A stretch of DNA of 34,295 nucleotides. Origin: Candidatus Rokuibacteriota bacterium. Its GTDB lineage: Bacteria; Methylomirabilota; Methylomirabilia; Rokubacteriales; CSP1-6. Shown here in pieces: positions 8,333 through 16,953 of the stretch. The notes below the pieces were generated by a model. The model worked only from the letters and a program-made list of their open reading frames with translations. It had not been told where the DNA came from and searched no databases. The stretch spans positions 1 through 34,295 of the forward strand of contig VBPC01000124.1 of NCBI GenBank assembly GCA_005887895.1. Reading direction: 5' to 3'. Position numbers and translations under genes: made by a program. The number at the start of each line of letters is the position of its first letter. Position 1 is the stretch's first letter.

Positions 8333-8443
8333 TCGGGGTCTCGGCGACTCCGGCGATCGCCGGCACGCCCTCACTCGCGGTGCCGACGCCCGATGGCAAC
8401 CGATGGGGAAGGCCGTCGACTGGCGGTGTACCCTGAGCGAGTC

Positions 8444-9205
8444 ATGAAAAAGCACCACGCCGCTGACCGTGACCGCCGAGACTTCCTCCGCACGGCCGCC
8501 CGCGGCCTGGCCCTCGTCGCGGTCGCGTTCGGACCGCGCGCGGCCTCGGCCGAGGCCCCGGCGGGCGCGCCACTCAAGATCGCGATGATCGGCGCCGGGC
8601 GGGAGGGCAGCGCGCTGGGGACGCTGTTCGTCAAGGCCGGTCACCCGGTGATGCTCTCGTCGCGCAATCCCGATCGCCTGAAGGATCTCGTCGCCGGGCT
8701 GGGATCGCTCGCGCAGGCCGGCACGGTCGAGCAGGCGGTCGCGTTTGGGGACGTCGTGGCGCTGGTCGTGCCGTACCCCGCGATCGAGGAGATCGGCAAG
8801 GCGCATGCGAGCGCGCTCGCCACCAAGGTGCTGGTGCTGGACGTGAGCAATCCGATCCCGCGGCGCGACGGCGAAGACTTCGTCAAGCAGGTGAACGCCC
8901 AGGGCGGGGCCGGGCTGATGACGGCCAAGCTCCTGCCGGGCGCGCGCATCGTCCGCGGCTTCAACGCGATCGGATCGACACGGCTCGGCACGATCGCGCA
9001 TCGCGCCGGCGATCCGGTCGGGGTGCCCATCGCCGGGGACGACGCCAGGGCGATCGCCGTCGCCGAAACACTCATTCGCGAGATCGGGTTCGAGCCCGTC
9101 CTGGTCGGCGGGCTGGCCATGGGCAAGCACCTCGTGCCCGGCACGCCGCTGGCCGGCGAGCATTCGCCGGCCGAGATCCGACAGATCGCCAGCAGCCTGC
9201 ACTGA
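8444..9205 (+). CDS. Tat-exported Rossmann oxidoreductase, F420H2:NADP-reductase-like
   Basis: The 253-residue product begins with a twin-arginine signal (RRDFLRTAARGLALVAVAF, cleavage near ASA). It continues with an NADP-binding fold: GAGREGSALGTLF, then SSRNPDRL at the end of strand two, where Ser-Arg favours NADP. The middle (LVLDVSNPI, ARIVRGFNAIGS) matches the NADPH-dependent F420 reductase superfamily, which also includes the STEAP N-terminal domain. Export of such a protein is unusual because free NADP is cytoplasmic. Tat export of a cofactor-loaded enzyme, as in glucose-fructose oxidoreductase, would explain it (inference). ATG 8444 is preferred over an upstream in-frame ATG because it begins the signal peptide. 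A 14-base palindrome lies upstream at 8350-8363. Confidence 0.85.
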   Translation: MKKHHAADRDRRDFLRTAARGLALVAVAFGPRAASAEAPAGAPLKIAMIGAGREGSALGTLFVKAGHPVMLSSRNPDRLKDLVAGLGSLAQAGTVEQAVAFGDVVALVVPYPAIEEIGKAHASALATKVLVLDVSNPIPRRDGEDFVKQVNAQGGAGLMTAKLLPGARIVRGFNAIGSTRLGTIAHRAGDPVGVPIAGDDARAIAVAETLIREIGFEPVLVGGLAMGKHLVPGTPLAGEHSPAEIRQIASSLH

Positions 9206-9212
9206 GCCCCGC

Positions 9213-10469
9213 TTGACCCGGTTCTTCGACGTCAGGCCGCACGAGGTGGCGGTGGTGGCCTGGTGCTGGCTCGACATCTTCTGCATCCTGGGGTCGTACT
9301 ACATCATGCGGCCGATTCGCGATCAGGCCGGCGTGGCCGGCGGCGTGCAAAACCTCCAGTGGCTCTTCACCGGCACGCTCGTCGTCATGCTGTTGCTGAA
9401 CATCCCGTTCGCGTACCTCGTGCGGCGGCTGCCGCGCCACCGCTTCATCGCGATCACCTACCACTTCTTCGCCGGCAACATCCTGCTCTTCGCCGCGCTC
9501 TTCCAGGCCGCCGACGGCGCCCAGGCCGTCTGGGTCGGGCGGGGTTTCTTCATCTGGGTCTCCGCCTTCAACCTGTTCGTCATCTCGATGTTCTGGCAGC
9601 TGAACGTGGACGTGTTCAGCCCCGAGCAGGGCAAGCGGCTGTTCGGCCTGATCGCCGCCGGCGCCACGCTCGGCGCGATCGTGGGCTCGGCGGTGACGGC
9701 CTCGCTGGCGCGGCACGTGCCGCCGATGGTCCTGCTGCTCGGGGCCGCCGCCCTGCTCGAGGTCGCCGTGTTCAGCGCCGGCCGCCTCTCACGCCTGGCG
9801 CAGGCGGTCGCCGGCGCCGCCGAGGCGCCCATCGGGGGCGGCGTGCTCGCCGGGGTCACCCACGTCGTGCGCTCACCCTACCTGCTCAACGTGGGCGTGT
9901 TCCTGCTGCTGTTCTCGATCACGTCGACCTTCCTCTATTTCCAGCAGGCCACCATCGTCGGCGCGGCCTTTCGCGATCGCGCGGCGCAGACCGCGTTCTT
10001 CGCCACCGTCGATCTGCTCGTGAACGTGCTGACGCTCATCGTCCAGCTCTTCCTGACCGCGCGCATCGTGGTGCTGCTTGGTGTCGCCCTCACCCTCGGC
10101 GTGCTGCCGGCGCTGACCATCGTGGGCTTCGGCGCGCTCGCCCTGCTGCCGACGGTCATGGCGGTGGCGGCGTTCCAGGTCGTGCGCCGGGCCGCCGACT
10201 ACGCGGTCGCGCGGCCCGCTCGCGAGCTGCTCTACACGGTCGCCTCGCGGGAGGACCGCTACAAGGCCAAGAGCCTCATCGACACGGTCGTCTACCGCAC
10301 CGGCGACCAGGTCGGCGCGTGGTCGGCCACGCTGCTGCGCGCCGTCGGCCTGGGGGCGCCGCAGGTCTCGTTCGCGGCGATCCCGCTGGCGGCCCTCTGG
10401 CTGGTCAACGCGCTGTGGCTGGGCCGCCGGCAGGAGCGGCTGGCGGAACGGCAGGCAGGCTCCCCCTGA
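9213..10469 (+). CDS. MFS-type membrane transporter, ATP/ADP-translocase-like
   Basis: A 418-residue polytopic membrane protein with about 11-12 hydrophobic helices. The N-terminus, GSYYIMRPIRDQ in helix one, and the later RAADYAVARPARELLY and EDRYKAKSLIDTVVYRTGD segments are typical of a bacterial MFS group related to the nucleotide transporter (Tlc/NTT) family. The true substrate of these free-living homologues is unknown. TTG 9213 is the likely start, 8 bases after the previous stop, so the two genes are probably co-expressed. No HEAT-repeat or cyclic-nucleotide domain is attached, unlike some relatives. Confidence 0.8.
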   Translation: MTRFFDVRPHEVAVVAWCWLDIFCILGSYYIMRPIRDQAGVAGGVQNLQWLFTGTLVVMLLLNIPFAYLVRRLPRHRFIAITYHFFAGNILLFAALFQAADGAQAVWVGRGFFIWVSAFNLFVISMFWQLNVDVFSPEQGKRLFGLIAAGATLGAIVGSAVTASLARHVPPMVLLLGAAALLEVAVFSAGRLSRLAQAVAGAAEAPIGGGVLAGVTHVVRSPYLLNVGVFLLLFSITSTFLYFQQATIVGAAFRDRAAQTAFFATVDLLVNVLTLIVQLFLTARIVVLLGVALTLGVLPALTIVGFGALALLPTVMAVAAFQVVRRAADYAVARPARELLYTVASREDRYKAKSLIDTVVYRTGDQVGAWSATLLRAVGLGAPQVSFAAIPLAALWLVNALWLGRRQERLAERQAGSP

Positions 10470-10510
10470 TCGAGCGCGTGATACCCTGGGCGCCGGCCAA
10501 GGAGGCCGCC

Positions 10511-12061
10511 ATGCGACGTCACCCGATCGCCCTCGGAGTCGTCCTCGCGCTCGTTGTCATCTCGTCCGCGAGCGCCGCGCCGCCGCGCGACACGATGGTC
10601 ATCGGGCTGGTGGCGGAGCCGGTCACCATGGATCCGCCCCAGATCACCGACCTCAACTCGACGCGGGTGGCCAAGCGGATCTTCGAGGGGCTGGTCGGCC
10701 AGGAGCTCGGCACCTACAAGCTGGTGCCCGGCCTCGCGCGGTCCTGGGACATCTCGAAGGACGGGCTGACCTACACGTTCCACCTGCGCCCTGACGTCAA
10801 GTTCCACGACGGCACGCCGCTCACCGCCGACGCCGTGCGCTTCGTGTTCGAGCGGCAGCTGAACGAGCAGAGCCCCTACTACAAGACCGGGACCTACCCG
10901 TACGTGAAGGGGTTCCTCGGCAACGTGGCGAGCCTCGAGACCATCGATCCGCACACCGTGCAGATCCGCCTCAAGGCGCCGCTCACGCCGTTCATCCAGT
11001 ACCTCGCCCACCACTCGCTCTACATCTACAGCCCCGAGTCGCTCAAGAAGTGGGGCACGGACGTCGTCAAGCATCCGGTGGGCACCGGGCCGTTCAAGCT
11101 CGAGACCTGGGAGCCCGGCGTGAAAGTCGTGCTCTCCCGCAACGACCAGTACTGGGGCGGCCCGCCGAAGATCCGGCAGGCCGTCTACGTGCCGATCCTC
11201 GAGGCCCAGGCGCGGCTCACCGCCATCATGACCGGCGAGATCGATCTGACCCTCGACGTTCCGCCGGACGCGCTGGACGGCCTGCGCCGCGATCCCAACC
11301 TCGTCGTGGCCGAGGCGGACTCGTCGGCCGTGTGGTACGTCGTGCTCAACACGCGGCACCCCGCCCTGAAGGACAGGCGCGTCCGGCAGGCGCTCAACTT
11401 CGCCGTCAACAAGGACGCGATGCTCCGCGACATCTTGCGCGGCACGGCGATCGTCGCGACCTCCCCGCTGTCGCCGGTGTACGGCGCCTTCCACGAGCCG
11501 AACACGAGTCGGTATCCCTTCAACCCCGAGCGCGCGCGGACGCTCTTGCGCGAGGCCGGCTACCCGAACGGGCTGGAGCTGACGTTCCTCGTGCCCGAGT
11601 CCGGCTCGGGCATGCAGTCGCCGGTGGAGATGGGCACCGTCATCCAGGCCAACCTGGCCGCCGTCGGCGTGAAGGCGAAGATCCAGACCATGGAGTGGGG
11701 CGCCTATCTCAGGAAATACCTCGACGGGCCCGACATGGCCGAGATGTCGTGGAACCCGTCGATCGGCGACCCCGATCACATGATGTACATGCTGCTGTCG
11801 TCGGATCGCTTCCCGCCGGCGTTCAACGCCGGCTTCTACCAGAACGCGCGCGTGGACGACCTGCTGCGCAAGGGCCGCACCACGCTCGACGAGTCGCAGC
11901 GGATCGCCATGTACCGCGAGGCCCAGCGGCTGGTGACCGAGGACGCGCCGTGGATCATCGTCGACCACGGCAAGCAGGTGATCGTGCACCGGGCGCGCGT
12001 GCAGCACTTCAAGCTCCATCCCAACTTCGACCTGGTGCTGACCCCGGTGGAGCTGCGCTAG
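10511..12061 (+). CDS. ABC transporter substrate-binding protein, family 5 (peptide/nickel type)
   Basis: A secreted 516-residue solute-binding protein of the SBP_bac_5 family that also includes DppA, OppA and NikA. A Sec signal peptide (cleavage near SASA) is followed by VAEPVTMDPPQITD, the family core GLTYTFHLRPDVKFHDGTPLTADAVRF, and the usual HPVGTGPFKL and RRVRQALNFAVNKDAM segments. ATG 10511 follows a GGAGG element and is preferred to a very long open frame that begins inside the upstream gene. No DppBCDF-type permease or ATPase genes are present. It is followed by a phosphoesterase and a different type of importer, so it is an orphan binding protein in this window. Confidence 0.93.
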   Translation: MRRHPIALGVVLALVVISSASAAPPRDTMVIGLVAEPVTMDPPQITDLNSTRVAKRIFEGLVGQELGTYKLVPGLARSWDISKDGLTYTFHLRPDVKFHDGTPLTADAVRFVFERQLNEQSPYYKTGTYPYVKGFLGNVASLETIDPHTVQIRLKAPLTPFIQYLAHHSLYIYSPESLKKWGTDVVKHPVGTGPFKLETWEPGVKVVLSRNDQYWGGPPKIRQAVYVPILEAQARLTAIMTGEIDLTLDVPPDALDGLRRDPNLVVAEADSSAVWYVVLNTRHPALKDRRVRQALNFAVNKDAMLRDILRGTAIVATSPLSPVYGAFHEPNTSRYPFNPERARTLLREAGYPNGLELTFLVPESGSGMQSPVEMGTVIQANLAAVGVKAKIQTMEWGAYLRKYLDGPDMAEMSWNPSIGDPDHMMYMLLSSDRFPPAFNAGFYQNARVDDLLRKGRTTLDESQRIAMYREAQRLVTEDAPWIIVDHGKQVIVHRARVQHFKLHPNFDLVLTPVELR

Positions 12062-12090
12062 GAGCGCGCCATCGCCGCGCCGTCGAAGCG

Positions 12091-12876
12091 ATGCCCCTGC
12101 GGATCGGACTGGTCACGGACATTCACCACGGGCCCGACGTGGACGTCAGGGTCGGCAGCGCCGCGCCCGAGCTGCTGGAGCGGTTCACGCGCCGGATGCG
12201 GACCGAGTTCCACCCCGATCTCATCGTGGACATGGGCGACCGCATCAACGACACCGACCTCGACGCCGACAAGCGTCGGCTCGGCGACGTGCGGCGGATG
12301 CTGGAGGCGGCCGGGGTGCCGATCCTCTATGCCTGGGGCAATCACGACCTCCTCAACGTCCCGCCGCCCGCGGCGCGCGCGATCCTGGGCAAGACGGCCG
12401 ACTACGAGTCGCACGAGCTCGCCGGGTATCACGTCGTGATCCTCAACTCGCAGGACCCGACCATCGAACGGATCGGCGGCACCCTGTCGGACGCCCAGCT
12501 GGACTGGCTCGAGCAGGATCTGAAGATTGGCACCACCCCCGCGATCGTGTTCTGTCATCACCCTCTCGACGAGCAGGACCCGTCGCGGCACTGGTACTTC
12601 AAGGATCACCACGACCACGCGTGGGCGCACAACCGCGCGCGGGCGCGGGCGATCATCGCGGGCAGCCGCCGGGTCAAGGCCGTGTTCAACGGCCACATGC
12701 ATCTCAACACGGTCGAGGTGATCGGCGGGGTGCCCTACATCACCTTGATGTCGCTGGTCGACGCCGGCATCACGCGCGGCCCCTCCGGGTGCTGGGGCGA
12801 GGTCACGCTGGGCGACGGCGGCAGTGTCGAGCTCAAGATTCGGGGACAGCTCTCCATCGCGGTGTCCTTCCGATGA
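12091..12876 (+). CDS. Calcineurin-like metallophosphoesterase
   Basis: A 261-residue cytoplasmic hydrolase with all five metal-site motifs of the class: D10-x-H12 (TDIHHG), G49-D50 (VDMGDRIND), G83-N-H85-D (WGNHDLLN), the H in FCHHPLDE, and GHMH in FNGHMHLN. Members cleave phosphomono- or phosphodiesters with a dinuclear metal centre. Glycerophosphodiesterase GpdQ and cyclic-nucleotide phosphodiesterase CpdA are the nearest well-known types. It has no signal peptide. Its stop overlaps an ATG, and the next gene is a carbohydrate/glycerol-phosphate-type binding protein, so processing of an imported phosphodiester is a reasonable guess. Substrate identity is inference. Confidence 0.9.
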   Translation: MPLRIGLVTDIHHGPDVDVRVGSAAPELLERFTRRMRTEFHPDLIVDMGDRINDTDLDADKRRLGDVRRMLEAAGVPILYAWGNHDLLNVPPPAARAILGKTADYESHELAGYHVVILNSQDPTIERIGGTLSDAQLDWLEQDLKIGTTPAIVFCHHPLDEQDPSRHWYFKDHHDHAWAHNRARARAIIAGSRRVKAVFNGHMHLNTVEVIGGVPYITLMSLVDAGITRGPSGCWGEVTLGDGGSVELKIRGQLSIAVSFR

Positions 12877-12890
12877 CAAGGAGATGGCGC

Positions 12891-14153
12891 ATGAGGTTGC
12901 GACAGGGGATCGTGCTCCTGGTGGCGGTGCTGGGCCTTGCGCGGTCGGTGGGCGCCGCCGAGCCGGTGACCATCGAGTACTGGCACATCAACTCGCCGAC
13001 GTTCGGCGGCCCGGCGGCCAAGGAGCTGGTGCAGCTCTTCGAGGCCAGGCATCCGGACATCAAGGTCGTCGAGAAATTCCAGCCCGGCGTCTACACGGGC
13101 CTCATGCAGCAGCTGCAGGTCTCGCTGGCCGCCCGGCGCCCGCCCGCCGTCGCGCAGATCGGCTACAACCTCACCGCCTATGCCGCCGGCCAGTTTCCCC
13201 ACGTGCTGCTCGACAAGTACCGCAAGAGCGATCCGGCGTTCTTCAAGGGCATCCCCGACAACATCATGGCGCTCGGCGTGCTGGGCGGCACCCTGCACGG
13301 CATTCCGTTCGGCGTGAGCACGCCGGTGATGTACTACAACGCCGACCTCTTCAAGGCGGCCGGGCTGAACCCCGATCAGCCGCCGCAGACATGGGACGAC
13401 CTGCAGCGGCAGGGCGCGATCATCAAGCAGAAGACGGGCAAGCTGGCCGTCTACCTGCAGCAGCCCAACGACGAGTGGATCGATCAGACGCTGATCTGGG
13501 GGAACGGCGGCCGGCCACTGTCCGAGGACGGCAAGCGCGTCGGCTGGGACGCGCCGGAGGCGGTCGAGGCGATGCAGATGTGGCAGGACATGGTCAACAA
13601 GAGCAAGATCGCGGCGAACCTCACGTGGGAGGAGGGCCTGCAGGCCTTCCTGTCCGGTCACGTCGCGATGTGTCTGACGACGATCGGGCGCCAGGAGCAC
13701 ATGCGGCGCAACGCCAGCGGCTTTCAGGTCCGCGCGGTGCCGGTGCCGCGCTTCGGCAGCAAGCCGCTGGCCACCGCCACCGGCGGCAACGTCCTCATGA
13801 TCTTCGCCAGCGATCCCGCGCAGGAGAAGGCAGCCTGGGAGTGGATCAAGTTCGTGCTCTCGCCGGAGGGGGCGACCATCTGGACCAAGGGCACCGGCTA
13901 CCTGCCGCCCCGCGCGGAGCTCGCGAACGACCCGCGCTACCTCAAGCCGTTCTTCGACGAGGCCCCGCTCATGAAGGCCGCCCTGCAGACGTTTCCCTAT
14001 GCCAGGCCGTGGGTGAGCTTTCCGGGGCCGCGCGGGCTGGAGATCACCAAGATCCTCATCAAGGCGCGCGACGAAGTGCTCGAGGGCAAGCGTCCGGCCG
14101 AGCCCATCCTGAAGGAGGCCGCCCAGCAGGCCAACGCGCTGCTGCCGAAATGA
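12891..14153 (+). CDS. ABC transporter substrate-binding protein, family 1 (UgpB/sugar type)
   Basis: A secreted 420-residue binding protein of the carbohydrate uptake-1 class. Signal peptide to about VGAAEP, then IEYWHINSPTFGGPAAKEL, the P-x-V-x-Q-I-G segment, HGIPFGVSTPVMYYNADLF and PDQPPQTWDDL, which are typical of UgpB and maltose-type proteins. Start choice: an ATG at 12873 overlaps the phosphoesterase stop, but the ATG at 12891 has AAGGAG at the right distance and begins a cleaner signal peptide. The two permease genes follow with overlapping stops and starts. Between glycerol 3-phosphate and a sugar the sequence alone does not decide. Confidence 0.92.
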   Translation: MRLRQGIVLLVAVLGLARSVGAAEPVTIEYWHINSPTFGGPAAKELVQLFEARHPDIKVVEKFQPGVYTGLMQQLQVSLAARRPPAVAQIGYNLTAYAAGQFPHVLLDKYRKSDPAFFKGIPDNIMALGVLGGTLHGIPFGVSTPVMYYNADLFKAAGLNPDQPPQTWDDLQRQGAIIKQKTGKLAVYLQQPNDEWIDQTLIWGNGGRPLSEDGKRVGWDAPEAVEAMQMWQDMVNKSKIAANLTWEEGLQAFLSGHVAMCLTTIGRQEHMRRNASGFQVRAVPVPRFGSKPLATATGGNVLMIFASDPAQEKAAWEWIKFVLSPEGATIWTKGTGYLPPRAELANDPRYLKPFFDEAPLMKAALQTFPYARPWVSFPGPRGLEITKILIKARDEVLEGKRPAEPILKEAAQQANALLPK

Positions 14154-15088
14154 TGGACGCCACGGCGCTCGCCGCCGCCCCCGCGCGTCCGCGCACGCGC
14201 GTGTCGCGGCGGTGGCGGGCGGCCGTGGTCGGTCATCTCTACCTGGCGCCGGCCATCGTGCTCACCGGGCTCTTCGTGTACTGGCCGCTGGTGGCGAGCA
14301 CGACGCTCAGCTTCTACGACTGGAACCTCGTCTCGCCGACGTGGGCGGCCGTCGGCTGGCAGAACTACCGCGAGCTGATCGCCAGCCGCGCGTTCTGGAC
14401 GTCGCTGGTCAACACCGGCAAGGCGGCCGCCGCCCTCACCGTGCTCACGGTGGCGGTGCCGCTGCTGCTGGCGCTGGCCGTGCAGCGCGTGGGGCCGCGC
14501 TGGCGCGACCTCTACCGCGTGGTGCTGTTCTCTCCCACGGTGATCTCGATGGCCATCGCGTGCGCGGTGTGGCTCTGGATCTTTCATCCGCTCTACGGCG
14601 TGCTCAATACGGCGCTGCGGGTGGTCGGCCTCCCGGGCCCCGCGTGGCTGTCCTCCAGCGATTCGGCGATCTGGGCCATCGTCCTGGTGACGGTCTGGAA
14701 GACGTTCGGCTTCAACTTCGTCCTCTACATCGCCGGGCTCCTCGCCATTCCGCGGGAGATGTACGAGGCCGCCCGCGTGGACGGCGCCTCCGAGCGCCAG
14801 CTCGTCTGGCACGTCACACTGCCGCTCCTGGCGCCCACCACGCTCTTCGTGTTCCTGTCGACGTTCATCCTCGGCCCCCAGAACCTGTTCATCCCCACCC
14901 AGATCCTCACGCAGGGCGGGCCCAACGAGGCCAGCAACAATGTCGGCTACCTCGTCTACCAGCTGGGCTTCGAGTACTTCCGCATCGGCTACGCCTCCGC
15001 CGCCGCCACGCTGATCTTCCTGGTCTTCCTCCTGCTCACCGCGCTGCAGTTCTACCTCGCGGAGCGCCGGATCCACTATGGCCGCTAG
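14150..15088 (+). CDS. ABC transporter permease, UgpA/MalF type
   Basis: First membrane subunit of the importer, 312 residues with six transmembrane helices after a basic cytoplasmic N-terminus. The ATPase-docking EAA loop is clear: EMYEAARVDGASERQLVWHV, then TLPLLAP. The ATG overlaps the stop of the binding-protein gene (ATGA), and a second ATG follows directly, so the start is 14150 or 14153. The gene's end overlaps the next permease by 11 bases. This is a heterodimer partner of that permease. Confidence 0.93.
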   Translation: MMDATALAAAPARPRTRVSRRWRAAVVGHLYLAPAIVLTGLFVYWPLVASTTLSFYDWNLVSPTWAAVGWQNYRELIASRAFWTSLVNTGKAAAALTVLTVAVPLLLALAVQRVGPRWRDLYRVVLFSPTVISMAIACAVWLWIFHPLYGVLNTALRVVGLPGPAWLSSSDSAIWAIVLVTVWKTFGFNFVLYIAGLLAIPREMYEAARVDGASERQLVWHVTLPLLAPTTLFVFLSTFILGPQNLFIPTQILTQGGPNEASNNVGYLVYQLGFEYFRIGYASAAATLIFLVFLLLTALQFYLAERRIHYGR

Positions 15089-15896
15089 CGCGCGCGGCGT
15101 GCACGTGCTGCTCGCGGCCGCCTGTCTCCTCGTCGTCTTTCCGATGTTCTGGATGTTCTCGACGGCCCTGAAGGCCCCACCGGAGATCTTTGCCGGCACC
15201 TTCCGGCTCTGGCCGTCGGCGCCGACGCTGCAGAACTTCACCACCGCGCTGACCCAGGTCCCGATGCTGCGCCTGTTCTGGAACAGCCTGGTCGTCGCGG
15301 TGGTGGTGACGGCGGCCCAGGTCTTCACCAGCGCGCTCGCCGCCTACGCGTGTGCGATCCTCCGCGTGCCCGGACAGCGGGTGTGGTTCGCGCTCTTCGT
15401 GGCGACGATGATGGTGCCGTTCCAGGTCACCATGATTCCCAACTATCTGCTGATGGCGCGCTTGGAGCTGCTCAACACCTACACCGCGCTGATCGCGCCG
15501 CAGGTGGTGACCGGGTACGGGATCTTCATGCTGCGGCAGACGTTCAAGAACCTGCCGGGCAGTCTCGTGGAGGCCGGCATCCTGGACGGGGCCACCTCGT
15601 GGCAGGTCCTGTGGCGCATCGTGGTGCCGACCACGCGCACGGCGCTCGCCGCGCTGTCGGTGCTGTTCTTCATCAGCACCTGGAACCAGTACCTCTGGCC
15701 GTTGCTGGTCGCCAACGACAAGTACATGCGCACGCTGCCGGTGGGGATGCAGGAGTTCGTCAGCCTGGAGGGCGGGACGAACTGGGGGCCGCTGATGGCC
15801 GCCGCCACCATGGCCATCGTGCCGGCGCTGCTCGCCTACGTCGTCGCGCAGCGCTACGTGCTGGAGAGCTTCGTCACCGCCGGACTCAAGGAATAG
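15078..15896 (+). CDS. ABC transporter permease, UgpE/MalG type
   Basis: Second membrane subunit, 272 residues, six transmembrane helices, with the EAA loop LVEAGILDGATSWQVLWRIV. It overlaps the upstream permease by 11 bases. No UgpC/MalK-type ATPase gene follows; a convergent gene begins 7 bases after the stop. The importer must therefore use an ATPase encoded elsewhere, as is known for shared ATPases such as MsmX. Confidence 0.93.
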   Translation: MAASARGVHVLLAAACLLVVFPMFWMFSTALKAPPEIFAGTFRLWPSAPTLQNFTTALTQVPMLRLFWNSLVVAVVVTAAQVFTSALAAYACAILRVPGQRVWFALFVATMMVPFQVTMIPNYLLMARLELLNTYTALIAPQVVTGYGIFMLRQTFKNLPGSLVEAGILDGATSWQVLWRIVVPTTRTALAALSVLFFISTWNQYLWPLLVANDKYMRTLPVGMQEFVSLEGGTNWGPLMAAATMAIVPALLAYVVAQRYVLESFVTAGLKE

Positions 15897-15903
15897 GGCC
15901 CGA

Positions 15904-16902
15904 TCAGGCGGCGCTGACGGAGGCGTCGCGTGCCTGCCGGGCCGCGTGAAGCAGGACCTCCGGCGTGTCCGGCGTGATCGAGCAGTCGGGCGCGAGCAGG
16001 AGCCATCGACCCGCGGTGTCCGCGATCGCCGCGCTGACGCGGCCTCCGATCTCCACCGGCGTCATCGACGCGATCTCCGGCTTCGCGGGGATGCCCCCCA
16101 TCACGGCGCGGCCGGTGCGGCGATGGCCCTCGGCGAGGGACGGATTGCCGGGCGCGAGGGCCCACGAGAAGACCGCCACGGGGTAGTCGACGAACTCGGC
16201 GAAACGGGCGCCGGCGCCGCAGACGTGCATGATGTTGAAGGGCGCCGAGGCGGCGGCGTCGAGGACGCGCCGATCGTACGGCCGCTGGAATCGCCGGCAC
16301 TCCTCCGGGCGTAGCAGGTCACGGGTGGCCAGGGTCGTCGCGTAGAAGACGCCGTCGGCGCCCGCGTCCACGCAGGCCCGGACGTACGCCGTCAGCGTCT
16401 CGGTGATCGCGTCCAGCGCCGCCTCGAGCGCTTTCGGCTCCGAACGGACGATCTCGAGCGCCTTGTCGCGCCCGCCTTCGAGAAGGAACGGCACGACCAT
16501 CATCGGCGAGAACACCGTCCACACGATCGGCGTGTCGGTTCCGACGGCTGCGCGAATCGCCCGGAGGCTTTCCAGTTGCTCGCCGAGCGCGCCCGTGCGG
16601 GGATCGGCCGGCTTCAGGCGGGCGAGATCGGCGGCGGTCTGCGCCGGCTGTCGCGTGACCGTGAACGGTGCGGCGCGCTCGGTGGACGGACGATAGGTGA
16701 GGCCCCACATCTCCGCGAAGCACTGCGCGCGCGACTGCGGCTTGAGATAGTCCCAGTCGAACGTCCGCGCGAGTCGCAGCGTCTCGCCGGTCAGCCCACC
16801 GGCGGAGTTCTCCGTCGCGAAGTTGTGCATCCAGAAGGCGAGAGGAATCCGGTCGACCTCGCGGCCGGCGAGCGACGCCATCACACGCTCACGCTTCGTC
16901 AT
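15904..16902 (-). CDS. URO-D superfamily protein, corrinoid-methyltransferase-like
   Basis: A 332-residue protein of the uroporphyrinogen decarboxylase superfamily, recognised from MTKRERVMASLAGREVDRIP at the N-terminus, RSEPKALEAALDAITE, and the MHVCG motif. His226, Cys228 and Cys307 (HVCG and APDCSI) are arranged like the zinc ligands of the methylcobamide:thiol methyltransferases MtaA, MtbA and CmuA. Haem-pathway HemE lacks these. This makes a methyl-transfer or demethylation role more likely than haem synthesis (inference). No corrinoid protein is adjacent. AAGGAG precedes the ATG, and an upstream inverted repeat can pair with it (see 16910-16953). It converges on the importer genes and may be expressed separately. 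Confidence 0.88.
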   Translation of the reverse strand: MTKRERVMASLAGREVDRIPLAFWMHNFATENSAGGLTGETLRLARTFDWDYLKPQSRAQCFAEMWGLTYRPSTERAAPFTVTRQPAQTAADLARLKPADPRTGALGEQLESLRAIRAAVGTDTPIVWTVFSPMMVVPFLLEGGRDKALEIVRSEPKALEAALDAITETLTAYVRACVDAGADGVFYATTLATRDLLRPEECRRFQRPYDRRVLDAAASAPFNIMHVCGAGARFAEFVDYPVAVFSWALAPGNPSLAEGHRRTGRAVMGGIPAKPEIASMTPVEIGGRVSAAIADTAGRWLLLAPDCSITPDTPEVLLHAARQARDASVSAA

Positions 16903-16909
16903 CGTCGCG

Positions 16910-16953
16910 CTCCTTCGTTCGGGAGAGGACTCGAGCGTACTCTCCCGAAGGAG
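16910..16953 (-). promoter_or_regulatory. Leader hairpin that can hide the ribosome-binding site of the URO-D gene
   Basis: On the minus strand CTCCTTCG (16953-16946) is an exact complement of CGAAGGAG (16917-16910), which contains the Shine-Dalgarno sequence 7 bases before the ATG. Inside, GGAGAG pairs with CTCTCC. Alternatively TTCGGGAGAG and CTCTCCCGAA form an unbroken 10-bp stem. The loop is about 12 nt. There is no T-run, so it is a leader or operator structure and not a terminator. Confidence 0.5.

Noticed and set aside
8350..8363. Perfect 14-base palindrome CCGGCGATCGCCGG
   Set aside because: Short G/C palindromes are expected in such DNA; there is no T-run, no second copy seen, and no clear operator position.
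9263..10510. Upstream extension of the 10511 binding-protein frame
   Set aside because: The extension runs through the transporter gene in another frame; the signal peptide and GGAGG fix the start at 10511.
10292..12019. 575-residue open frame on the minus strand
   Set aside because: Antisense to the family-5 binding protein gene.
15904..16902. Annotation as haem-pathway HemE
   Set aside because: Zn-ligand-like His/Cys residues and divergence from the HemE active-site pattern favour the methyltransferase branch.
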